From assembly GCF_002119665.1 (NCBI RefSeq), contig NZ_CP021111.1, positions 4,340,001 through 4,404,000 on the forward strand: a stretch of DNA of 64,000 nt, in the 5' to 3' direction. The stretch is from Bordetella genomosp. 13 (GTDB lineage: Bacteria > Pseudomonadota > Gammaproteobacteria > Burkholderiales > Burkholderiaceae_B). Position numbers and translations under genes: made by a program. Shown one piece after another: positions 30,299-37,976 of the stretch. The notes under the pieces are model-generated. The model was not told where the DNA came from, did not search any database, and was given only the letters and a program-made list of their open reading frames with translations. Position 1 is the stretch's first letter, and each line of letters starts with the position of its first letter.

Positions 30299-30300
30299 CG

Positions 30301-31374
30301 ATGGGCAGCAAGCTGTTTGCGCCGCTGGCAATGCGCGGCGTGGAGTTCAGGAATCGCATCGGCGTCGCGCCCATGTGCCAGTACTGCTGCACGGACGGGC
30401 TGGCCGACAGCTGGCATCTGGTGCACCTGGGCAGCCGGGCCGTGGGCGGCGCGGGCATGGTCATGGTCGAAGCGTCCGCGGTCGCCGCGGACGCCCGCAT
30501 CACGCCGGCCGACCTGGGCATCTGGAACGACGCGCAGGCGGAAGCCCTGCGCCCCATCGCGCGGTTCATCGCCGAGCAGGGCGCGGTCCCGGCCATCCAG
30601 CTGGCGCATGCCGGCCGCAAGGGCTCGACACAGGTGCCATGGGAAGGCCGACGCGCCGTGCCGGTGGAACAAGGCGGATGGCAGGTCGTCTCGCCCAGCG
30701 CGGTGCCCTTCAACGACGAATACCCGCAACCCAACGAGATGACGCATGCGGACATCGCGAAGGTCGTCGACCTGTACGCCGACGCCGCGCGCCGCAGCCT
30801 GGCCGCGGGCATCAAGGTGGTGGAACTGCACATGGGCCATGGCTACCTGATGCATCAGTTCCTTTCCCCGCTGAGCAATGCCCGAGGCGACGCCTACGGC
30901 GGCTCGTTCGACAACCGGGTACGGGCGCCGCTGCAAGTGGCGGCCGCGGTGCGCGAGGCCTGGCCGCGGGACCTGCCGCTGTTCGTGCGCCTGTCGGCCA
31001 CGGACTGGCTGGACGGCGGCTGGGACCTGGACCAGTCCGTCGAACTGGCGCGCCGCATGAAGCGTCTGGGCGTGGACCTGATCGACTGCTCCAGCGGCTC
31101 CATCCTGCCCGGATCGAGGGGCAAGGCCGAGCCCGGCTATCAGGTGCCGTTCGCGCATCGTGTGCGCCATGATGCCGGCATCGCGACGGCCGCGGTAGGG
31201 CTGATCACGCAGGCGCGGCAGGCCGAGGAGATCCTCCAGCAGGGCAGCGCCGACATGGTGCTGCTGGCGCGCGAGCTGTTGCGCGATCCCTATTGGCCCT
31301 TGCGGGCGGCGGCCGAACTGGATGCGCCGGCGCGCTGGCCGGTGCAGTATGTGCGCGCGGTGGGGGCAGGTTAG
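30301..31374 (+). CDS. Old Yellow Enzyme, YqjM/XenA-type NADH:flavin oxidoreductase
   Basis: 357-residue FMN ene-reductase that reduces activated C=C bonds. APMCQYCCTDG carries the Cys that tunes FMN in YqjM-type enzymes. QLAHAGRKGST and VELHMGHGYLMHQFLSPLSN hold the paired active-site histidines, and RGDAYGGSFDNR is the FMN-region motif. YVRAVGAG ends the protein. It starts 2 bases after the Bug receptor stop, so they are co-transcribed. This suggests the imported acid is unsaturated or aromatic-derived, which is inference. A weak hairpin (31403-31424) with a TTTT tail follows. Confidence 0.92.
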   Translation: MGSKLFAPLAMRGVEFRNRIGVAPMCQYCCTDGLADSWHLVHLGSRAVGGAGMVMVEASAVAADARITPADLGIWNDAQAEALRPIARFIAEQGAVPAIQLAHAGRKGSTQVPWEGRRAVPVEQGGWQVVSPSAVPFNDEYPQPNEMTHADIAKVVDLYADAARRSLAAGIKVVELHMGHGYLMHQFLSPLSNARGDAYGGSFDNRVRAPLQVAAAVREAWPRDLPLFVRLSATDWLDGGWDLDQSVELARRMKRLGVDLIDCSSGSILPGSRGKAEPGYQVPFAHRVRHDAGIATAAVGLITQARQAEEILQQGSADMVLLARELLRDPYWPLRAAAELDAPARWPVQYVRAVGAG

Positions 31375-31444
31375 CGGACCAGCGCCAGGCCGTTCGGACG
31401 TCGCCCGGGCGTGCCCCACCGGGCAACATGCTTTTCCTGCCGCC

Positions 31445-32857
31445 TCAGAAGCTGCCGAACAAGGTGCCCAGCAGGATCACCAGGGCCAGGGACGGCAGGG
31501 GGAACAGGATGGTGACCGTCGCGATGTCGCGATACGACTGGCGGTGGTTGAGCTTGCAGATGGCCAGCAGCGTGATGATGGCGCCGCAATGCGGCAGCGT
31601 GTCCATGCCGCCGGCGGCCATCACCGCCACCCTGTGCAGCAGTTCGGGGCTGATGCCCGCCTCGTTGGCCATGCGCAGATAGTCCGCGCCCAGGGTCTGA
31701 AGCGCGATGCTCAGGCCGCCCGATGATGAACCCGTGATGCCGGCCAGGATGTTCATGGCGATGGCTTCCGAGATCAGCGGATTGCCGGGCGAAACGTTCA
31801 GCACCGCATCCCGGATGATGGCGAAGCCCGCCAGGCTGGCGATGATCGCGCCATAGCCCACTTCCGACGCGGTGTTGAACAGCGGCAGCATGAAGCCGAA
31901 CACGCCTTTGTTCACCGTCTCCTTCAGGTTCGCCCAGCGCCCCAGGCGCATCACGACCAGCGTCAGGCAGGCCAGGGCCAGCGCGACGATGAGCGACCAC
32001 AGGCCCAGGACCTTCTGCGGGTCGACGTCGGGGAAGCGCTCGCCGATGAATGCGAAATCGGCCTGCGGGAACACGACGTAGGTCAGCACCGCATTGATGC
32101 CCACCACCAAAAGCAGGGGCAGCACCGCCAGGGGCACGGGCATGACCGACCAGCGGCCCTGTGCGGCATGGCCGTCGGCCTGCGCCGCCTCGCCCGCCTC
32201 GTCCTCGTGCTGGCCATAGCCCTCGCCCGCGGCCTTGGCCTGCGCCGCGCGCCGCTGCAGCCACCACAACCCGCCCGTGAACATGCACAGCGCGGCGATC
32301 AGGCCCAGACCCGGGGCGGCGAACGCGTTCGTGCCGAAGTACGGGATCGGAATGGCGTTCTGGATCGAGGGCGTGCCAGGCAGCGCGGTCATTGTGAAGG
32401 TAAAGGCGCCCAGCGCGATGGTGCCCGGAATCAGCCGCTTCGGCACCTCCGCCGCCTTGAACAGGCTAACCGCCACGGGGTATAGCGCAAAGGCCACCAC
32501 GAACAGCGAGACACCGCCATAGGTCAGCAGCGCGCAGGCCAGCACGACCGAGACGATGGCCCGTCTTTCGCCGACGGTTCGCACGATCCAGCGCGCCAGC
32601 GTATTGGCCGCGCCGGAGTCGGCCATCAACTGGCCGAACAGCGATCCCAGCAGGAATATCGGCAGGAACTGCAACACGTAGCCGCTGAGCGCGGTCATGA
32701 ACGTGCTGGTGTAGATCGGCAGCAGCAAAGCGCCATCGCCGGACAGCAGCACGGCCACCGCGCCCATGATGGGCGCGAGCAGCAGCACCGTGACGCCCCT
32801 ATAGGCGAAGTACATCAGCAATGCCAGCGAAACGACTATGGCAAGTGTGTTCATCAT
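31445..32857 (-). CDS. GntP-family organic-acid permease
   Basis: 470-residue inner-membrane carrier with about 12-14 helices, related to gluconate:H+ and hydroxy-acid permeases. The N-terminus is very hydrophobic from TLAIVVSLALLMYFAYRGV. Conserved segments include LPIFLLGSLFGQLMADSGAA, ALGAFTFTMTALPGTPSIQN, AGITGSSSGGLSIALQTLG and GGMDTLPHCGAIITLLAIC. A hydrophilic cytoplasmic loop (~210-240) divides the halves. Start: GGAGG lies 10 bases before ATG 32857; a second ATG follows immediately. It is convergent with the Old Yellow Enzyme gene and 87 bases downstream of the capsule-locus lyase in the same direction. Confidence 0.9.
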   Translation of the reverse strand: MMNTLAIVVSLALLMYFAYRGVTVLLLAPIMGAVAVLLSGDGALLLPIYTSTFMTALSGYVLQFLPIFLLGSLFGQLMADSGAANTLARWIVRTVGERRAIVSVVLACALLTYGGVSLFVVAFALYPVAVSLFKAAEVPKRLIPGTIALGAFTFTMTALPGTPSIQNAIPIPYFGTNAFAAPGLGLIAALCMFTGGLWWLQRRAAQAKAAGEGYGQHEDEAGEAAQADGHAAQGRWSVMPVPLAVLPLLLVVGINAVLTYVVFPQADFAFIGERFPDVDPQKVLGLWSLIVALALACLTLVVMRLGRWANLKETVNKGVFGFMLPLFNTASEVGYGAIIASLAGFAIIRDAVLNVSPGNPLISEAIAMNILAGITGSSSGGLSIALQTLGADYLRMANEAGISPELLHRVAVMAAGGMDTLPHCGAIITLLAICKLNHRQSYRDIATVTILFPLPSLALVILLGTLFGSF

Positions 32858-32944
32858 GCGCTTCGATCCTCCAAGATTGTTCAGGCCTGCGGCGCAATGA
32901 TCGCACGGAGATGTTGCATCGCCTGTCGTGTCGGGATCGCCCCG

Positions 32945-34171
32945 CTAATGGCACGCCGATCCGATACGCGGCATGGCCTTCGGCGCCTCGCCAACCGTAT
33001 TGCCGGCCAGCCGGCGGATCTTCTGCGCCACCTCCGCCGTCGGCGGCTCGTAGCCATAGCAATACGGAGGCGCCGGCACCGAATCGGGACGGTAGTCCTC
33101 GAGCACGGGTTTCGCCTCGCCAAGGTACAGATTGTCCTTCAGGCGCAGGAAGGCCTTGTAATCGCGCGTATACCCATGCCGGGCCTTCGATTTCTCGTAA
33201 TGCCGCCGGTCGGATTCGCCGTTGCGCAGCGCGCTTCTCGCCGGCGCGCCGGGGATGAAGCGGCAATAGTTCACGTCGATGCCGTGAACCGTCGGCGTGG
33301 ACTCGGGCTCCGTGCACTCCCGCTGGGACACGTTGCTGAACATGTTCCCCTCGATCAACGCACGGGCCTCGAGGCTGAAGCTCATGCCATACAGGTCCCA
33401 GTTCTCGAGCAGATTGCCGTACAGGTGGAACGTGCCGAACTGGCCCCTGGGATTGCGCTGCACCGTGTTCAGGAAATAGTTGTGGTGCAGCGTCACGCGG
33501 GCGATAGAGTCGCGCTCATAGTTCTTGAAAAGATCGGCCGAAGTGATGTTGTTGAGCAGCATCACCTTGTTCGAATCATGGAACTTGGTCCATGACACCG
33601 TGACGTCCGTGGAGCCATTCTTCACGTTGAGCAGCCGATCTGAGAATCGCGACAGATCGAGGTGGTGCACCCACACGTCGCGGCTGCCATTGGCCACGTT
33701 CACGGCCTGCGTAAGGCGGCTGAGGCGCCCGTCTATCGTCAGGTGCGTGACGATGACGTTCCTGCTGCCGTATATCCCCAGCCCGTCATCGATCAAGGTG
33801 ACTTTCTTTCCGCGGCCGTCGATGGTGATGTTGGACGGCACGCGGATCTGCGAGGCCAGCACGATGGTCATGTCGGAAGCGAAGCGGATCCAGGTGGGCT
33901 CCTTCCTGGCGCGCTTGACCGCATCGCGCAGCGTACCGGGGCCCGAGTCCTTGTCGGAAGTCACCTCGACGACGCGCCCGCCGAGGCCGCCGACGGTCTT
34001 CTCTCCGTAGCCTTCGCGTTGCTGCAGCAGCGACGAGACGAATGGGCAGTGTTCGTCCGCGACCTTGCAGGGCTCCTCCGCGACAGCGGCCCGGCCATGG
34101 AGCAGCAGCGCCGCTGCGAGCAGCAACGACGGGATTCCCACACCGAACCGCAATCCGACCGCTCTGCTCAA
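32945..34171 (-). CDS. Secreted pectate-lyase-like (PL1-type) enzyme of the capsule operon
   Basis: 408 residues: signal peptide (cleavage near GRAAVA, ~31), then a right-handed beta-helix. Landmarks match pectate lyases: NITIDGRGKKVTLIDDG (115-130), DVWVHHLDLSRFSDRLL (165-181), TVSWTKFHDSNKVMLL (191-206), VTLHHNYFLNTVQRNPR (226-242) with the catalytic-region RNPR, and GTFHLYGNLLENW. TTG 34171 is chosen because GGGAG lies ~7 bases upstream and gives a clean signal; it sits 25 bases past vexE. The neighbouring genes make a polymer of amino-uronic acids, the likeliest substrate. I recall a Vi-specific lyase (VexL) reported from Achromobacter, consistent with this. Confidence 0.85.
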   Translation of the reverse strand: MSRAVGLRFGVGIPSLLLAAALLLHGRAAVAEEPCKVADEHCPFVSSLLQQREGYGEKTVGGLGGRVVEVTSDKDSGPGTLRDAVKRARKEPTWIRFASDMTIVLASQIRVPSNITIDGRGKKVTLIDDGLGIYGSRNVIVTHLTIDGRLSRLTQAVNVANGSRDVWVHHLDLSRFSDRLLNVKNGSTDVTVSWTKFHDSNKVMLLNNITSADLFKNYERDSIARVTLHHNYFLNTVQRNPRGQFGTFHLYGNLLENWDLYGMSFSLEARALIEGNMFSNVSQRECTEPESTPTVHGIDVNYCRFIPGAPARSALRNGESDRRHYEKSKARHGYTRDYKAFLRLKDNLYLGEAKPVLEDYRPDSVPAPPYCYGYEPPTAEVAQKIRRLAGNTVGEAPKAMPRIGSACH

Positions 34172-34196
34172 TCCCGCACTCCCATCACGTCGTCCT

Positions 34197-36101
34197 CTAT
34201 CCTCGCGCGGATCGATCCGCCGGCCGCACATGCCGCCATATGCCACCGCTCATGCGCAGGTTCTCGGGCGGCCCGGCCAGGTGCTCTCTCAGCCGTTCGA
34301 AATAGGCTTGCTGCCAGCGCTGCGCATAGGCCTCGGCGTCCTCGCCGCTCGTCGGCTGGGGCAGCATCTCCAGCGTATAGGCCACGCGGCCGTTCTCCCA
34401 ACGCGGGACGTAGAAGACCGATGGAACGCCAAGGCGGTGCGCCATGTGGGCGGCGAAGCTGGAGTACGTCACCTGCTGCCCCTCGAAAGTCGTGCGCGGC
34501 GCGGCGGGATTCGCCGCGCCGTCCACCGCCAAGCCCAGCACGTAGCCCGATCCGATCGCGCGCATGCAGGCCTTGGCCACCTGCGCCTCCGTCTGGTCGG
34601 CGGTCGAGATCAGGGCCGCGGCATAGCTGGACTGGGCCACGCTGGGCGCGGTCGCGAGCCAGCGCGACGGAATGCCCAGCAGTTCCAAAGCCATCAGGCC
34701 CGCGTACATGGGGCCCACGTGGGCCGTGGCGACCACGACGCCCCGCCCCGCGGCAAGCAGCGGCGCGAAGAAACGCTCGGCGGCGTCCAGCTCGCCGAGC
34801 AGCTCCATGGCCTCTTCCGCCTGCTCTTCGCGGCATTCGAGCCAGTCGAACAGCAGATGGTCCACCAGATGACCCCAACGCGCCGCGCGCTCCCATTGCG
34901 CGCGGTCGGCCGCGGCGTCGCCGCGCAGCGACCACGCCCAGTCCAGGCGCGCCTGCGGTATCGGCGCGCTGGCCAGCTTGCCTTCCAGCGCGGCCAGGGC
35001 TTCCTGGAAGGTGTCCGGAAGCTGCTCGCTTCTCTGCGCCACATAGCGCCGATACAGCGCTTCGGCCTCCTGCGAGCGGCCCGCCTGCGATAGCGCGCCA
35101 ATGGTCGAGCGCTGCAACTGCAGCTTGTCCGGCGCCTTGTCGAGCAGCTGCATCATCTGCTCGGCCGCATCCGCGTACTGCATCGAATAGCGCAGCGCGC
35201 GAGCGTACAGCGTACGCGTCTGCTCCAGGTCCGGCGCCAGGTCGAGCGCCTGCTTCAAGGGAGCCACCGCCGCTTTATAGCGCCCAGCGCGCAGCAGGGT
35301 TTCACCGTGCAGCGACAGCAGCCTCACGTCGTTTGGCGCCGCCTTCAAGGCCGCCTCGAAATGTGCCGGCGCGTGCGCCTTGCGATCCTCCTCGGTGCCG
35401 CGCCGCAGGTGCGACAGCCCGAGATAGGTGCGCAGCTGCGCGCAGTCGTGGCTTGCGGCCAGCGCCGCATTGCCCATGAGAATCGCCGCATCGAACCTGC
35501 CGTCCTCGAACAGGGCGCGCACGGCCGTTGCCGCCACCCGTTCGTTCGGCAGTTTGTGCAAGTCCAGCGCCGCCGCAACGTCCGCCGCCTCGGCGGCATC
35601 GCCGTTGCGCATGAATGCCAGCATCCAGAAGTACGCGTCGCCGGGCTCGCCCGCGGCCAGACGGGCGGTCGCGCGGGCGACGGCCGCAGCCTGCGCCGCA
35701 CGGCCGGCCTGCAGGCGCAGCTGGATCCGCACGGCGTGCAGCGCCGCGGCATCGGGTTCGATATCGGCGGCGCCATCCGCCACGGAGATCGCACGGTCCC
35801 ATTGTTCCGTCCGCCCCAGCAGGCTCGCCAGCAGGCGGCGATCGTCGGCATGCGCGGGATAGGCGGCCACGAGCACCTCCAGCGCGGCGATGGCGGGCGC
35901 GAACGCCCCCTCGCGGACGAATGGAGATACCAGCAACCGGCGGACATCCCTCCGCCCGTCCGCCGCCTGCACCAGCGACTGGTCGAGCCTGGCCATCTCG
36001 CGCAGGGGATCCTCCGCGCCGCGGACAGCCTTGATGACCTCGCGCAGCCGGGAGGCGGCATCGGAGGCTTCGGTGTGCTTCTCGAGGACCATCTCAACCA
36101 T
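34197..36101 (-). CDS. vexE: VexE-like capsule lipid-anchor acyltransferase with N-terminal TPR array
   Basis: 634 residues, cytoplasmic/membrane-associated. Residues ~1-360 form TPR-like helical pairs (for example LHGETLLRAGRYKAAVAPLKQAL). The last ~230 resemble the LpxL/HtrB lysophospholipid-acyltransferase fold: VVVATAHVGPMYAGLMAL, LAVDGAANPA, then GVPSVFYVPRWENGRVAYTLEML. In Salmonella, VexE is needed to put the acylated terminus on Vi polysaccharide for surface retention. Here the catalytic HxxxxD/E motif reads HVGPMY (His461, Tyr466): His kept, acidic residue not in the usual place. Start overlaps vexD by 8 bases. Confidence 0.8.
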   Translation of the reverse strand: MVEMVLEKHTEASDAASRLREVIKAVRGAEDPLREMARLDQSLVQAADGRRDVRRLLVSPFVREGAFAPAIAALEVLVAAYPAHADDRRLLASLLGRTEQWDRAISVADGAADIEPDAAALHAVRIQLRLQAGRAAQAAAVARATARLAAGEPGDAYFWMLAFMRNGDAAEAADVAAALDLHKLPNERVAATAVRALFEDGRFDAAILMGNAALAASHDCAQLRTYLGLSHLRRGTEEDRKAHAPAHFEAALKAAPNDVRLLSLHGETLLRAGRYKAAVAPLKQALDLAPDLEQTRTLYARALRYSMQYADAAEQMMQLLDKAPDKLQLQRSTIGALSQAGRSQEAEALYRRYVAQRSEQLPDTFQEALAALEGKLASAPIPQARLDWAWSLRGDAAADRAQWERAARWGHLVDHLLFDWLECREEQAEEAMELLGELDAAERFFAPLLAAGRGVVVATAHVGPMYAGLMALELLGIPSRWLATAPSVAQSSYAAALISTADQTEAQVAKACMRAIGSGYVLGLAVDGAANPAAPRTTFEGQQVTYSSFAAHMAHRLGVPSVFYVPRWENGRVAYTLEMLPQPTSGEDAEAYAQRWQQAYFERLREHLAGPPENLRMSGGIWRHVRPADRSARG

Positions 36102-37389
36102 GACGCAACCCCTTGAACAACGCCACGCCCGCGCGAGCGAGGAACATCAGCACGAAACCCAGGGCCAGGGCCTCCAGCAGCAGGACCCACGTGCGCGGGC
36201 TGCTGGGCCGGTCCGTCGGGACCGGCTGGGCGATGATGGACAGATATCGCTGCAATCGCAGCGCATCCACCGTGGCCTGCTGGTACGACTGCTGCGCCAG
36301 GGTCAGGTTCGAGTCGGCGAAGACCTGGGTGTTGCGCAGCGCCTCGTACGACTTCAGCTGGGTCGCCTCGGTGTTTCCCTGGCCGCTCAGTCGATGGCGC
36401 ACCTCGGCGATCCGCTTCTTCAGCGCCGCGACCTGCAGCGTGGCCGGCCGCAGCATGGGATGGTCCTTGTTCTCCAGCGCACGGATCTTGTCGAGATTGA
36501 CCTGGGCGTTGCTCAGTTCCCCCTCGAGCTGGCTCGAGAGATTCAGCAGCATCGATACGGAGGCCGTCGGGTCGATATTGCCGTGCTTGGTGCGCCACGC
36601 CGTCAGCGCTTCCCTGGCATCGAGCGCCTTGCGCTCCGCGCGCTTCACCGACTCGAGGCTGACCTTCAACTTGTCGGCCACCCCTTTCTCGTTCATCCGG
36701 CTCACGAAGTCTTCCGCCAGCCCGATCAGCGCTTTCGACAGCGTCTCCGCGTCTGCTGGAGAGAACGCCTTCACGCGCAATACGTCGATCTGCTCGAGCG
36801 CGTTGAAAGACACATGCACCGCTGCCTGGTAGGCGCGATAGAGCTCGTCTTCGCTGGAGTCTTCGGACAGCCGGTTGAAGGGGTCCAGTCCGGCATGGGC
36901 CAGGTACTGGCGCAGCCCGACCTTCTGGTCGAGCTGGCGCATGCAGTCGCGCGACTTGAGGAAATCGCTGACCGCCCATCCATCCACGAATCCGCCGAGC
37001 ATGCCCGACATGTTGCCCGTGGTCAGCAGGCTGGCCGCCCCCGCCCCGCCGGATTGCTGGTTCGAGGCCGACTGCACGAAGAACCGCGACTCCGCCTCGT
37101 ATCGGGGCGTGGCGATCCACAGCACATAGGCCATGGCCAACACGACCGGCGCGATGACGATGGCGGCGTTGATCCAGCGATGGCGGCGACGCTCGCGCAG
37201 CGCCGCCTGGCGCTCGCGCTGGCGGCGCTGGATCTCGGATCCCGTGTCAGAAGCCGAGCTGGCTTTCCTCGAAGCCGCCTCCGAAGACGTCGTCGCCTGC
37301 GCTGCCCGATTCGCTCCTGGACCTTCTTGGGGGGAACCTGCGGATGCACTGGTCGAGGTCGTCTTCGATTCTGAGAGTGCTTCGTTCAT
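36094..37389 (-). CDS. vexD: VexD/KpsE-type capsule export protein (polysaccharide co-polymerase family 3)
   Basis: 431 residues. It has a Ser/Thr/Ala-rich cytoplasmic tail (~1-60), a membrane helix WINAAIVIAPVVLAMAYVLWIA (~71-92), a periplasmic domain starting RYEAESRFFVQSA, long coiled-coil helices (~250-380), and a second membrane helix TWVLLLEALALGFVLMFLA near the end. This two-helix hairpin layout is that of KpsE/BexC/CtrB proteins linking the inner-membrane ABC transporter to the outer-membrane channel. ATG 37389 has AAGG 8 bases upstream. It overlaps the vexC coding region by 143 bases in another frame, unusually long. No later start would preserve both the tail and the first helix. 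Confidence 0.87.
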   Translation of the reverse strand: MNEALSESKTTSTSASAGSPQEGPGANRAAQATTSSEAASRKASSASDTGSEIQRRQRERQAALRERRRHRWINAAIVIAPVVLAMAYVLWIATPRYEAESRFFVQSASNQQSGGAGAASLLTTGNMSGMLGGFVDGWAVSDFLKSRDCMRQLDQKVGLRQYLAHAGLDPFNRLSEDSSEDELYRAYQAAVHVSFNALEQIDVLRVKAFSPADAETLSKALIGLAEDFVSRMNEKGVADKLKVSLESVKRAERKALDAREALTAWRTKHGNIDPTASVSMLLNLSSQLEGELSNAQVNLDKIRALENKDHPMLRPATLQVAALKKRIAEVRHRLSGQGNTEATQLKSYEALRNTQVFADSNLTLAQQSYQQATVDALRLQRYLSIIAQPVPTDRPSSPRTWVLLLEALALGFVLMFLARAGVALFKGLRHG

Positions 37390-37966
37390 AGATCAAGCCT
37401 TTGAGGCAATAGTCCGCCAACTGATTCTGGCGATAACTGGAAAAGATGAGCGTGCGGCCGACCAGTCGCTCTTCGAACAGCGCCAGCCAGAGGCGCGTGA
37501 AGCGGCAGGGTTCGAAAGGCATGGCCCCTTCGATCACGTACACATCGAACGCCGGCACCAGCGCCAGCGCGAATGAAAACTCCTGCCGGACGTAGAGCGG
37601 CCAATGCTCCATGGGCCTGGCCAGGGATTTGGGATCGCTGATCAGGTCCGCGACGAATTCGTAGGCGGCGTCCGAATCGAGTTCGTACATCTCGGCCACG
37701 AATTCGATCATGCGCAGGCCGTTCGCCTTGCCGCGGATGAAGCCCTGCCGGCCGATTGCCCACGACACGCTGCCGCCATGCTTGACGAACCCCTGGCGCG
37801 GCGGGCGCAGGCGGCACAGCACGTCGATGACCTGGCGATGCAGTTCCGGCGCGGGCGACAGCAGCGCATAGCGCCCGACCGGTATGTCGAGATCCACGCG
37901 GTCCAGCAGCGCCTGCCTGCTTCCGAACGCGTACGGCTCGTCGGTGACACCATGCAGATGAATCAT
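37247..37966 (-). CDS. vexC: VexC/KpsT-type ABC-transporter ATPase homologue, catalytic motifs lost
   Basis: 239 residues in the position of the capsule-export ATPase. The frame of a KpsT-like domain is recognisable: DLDIPVGRYALLSP, GSVSWAIGRQGFIRGKANG, EFSFALALVPAFDVYVIEG, RTLIFSSYRQNQLADYC. The catalytic signatures are gone. Walker A (GxxGxGKS/T) is replaced by SPAPELHRQ (37-45). The ABC signature is HWPLYVRQE, Walker B ends in IEG, not DE, and the H-loop His is absent (SSYR). The frame is intact and bases agree in all frames, so this is not a simple frameshift. ATG 37966 is preferred (GAGGGG 6 bases upstream). A 27-residue tail extends into vexD. Confidence 0.75.
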   Translation of the reverse strand: MIHLHGVTDEPYAFGSRQALLDRVDLDIPVGRYALLSPAPELHRQVIDVLCRLRPPRQGFVKHGGSVSWAIGRQGFIRGKANGLRMIEFVAEMYELDSDAAYEFVADLISDPKSLARPMEHWPLYVRQEFSFALALVPAFDVYVIEGAMPFEPCRFTRLWLALFEERLVGRTLIFSSYRQNQLADYCLKGLIYERSTLRIEDDLDQCIRRFPPRRSRSESGSAGDDVFGGGFEESQLGF

Positions 37967-37976
37967 GGCCATCCCC

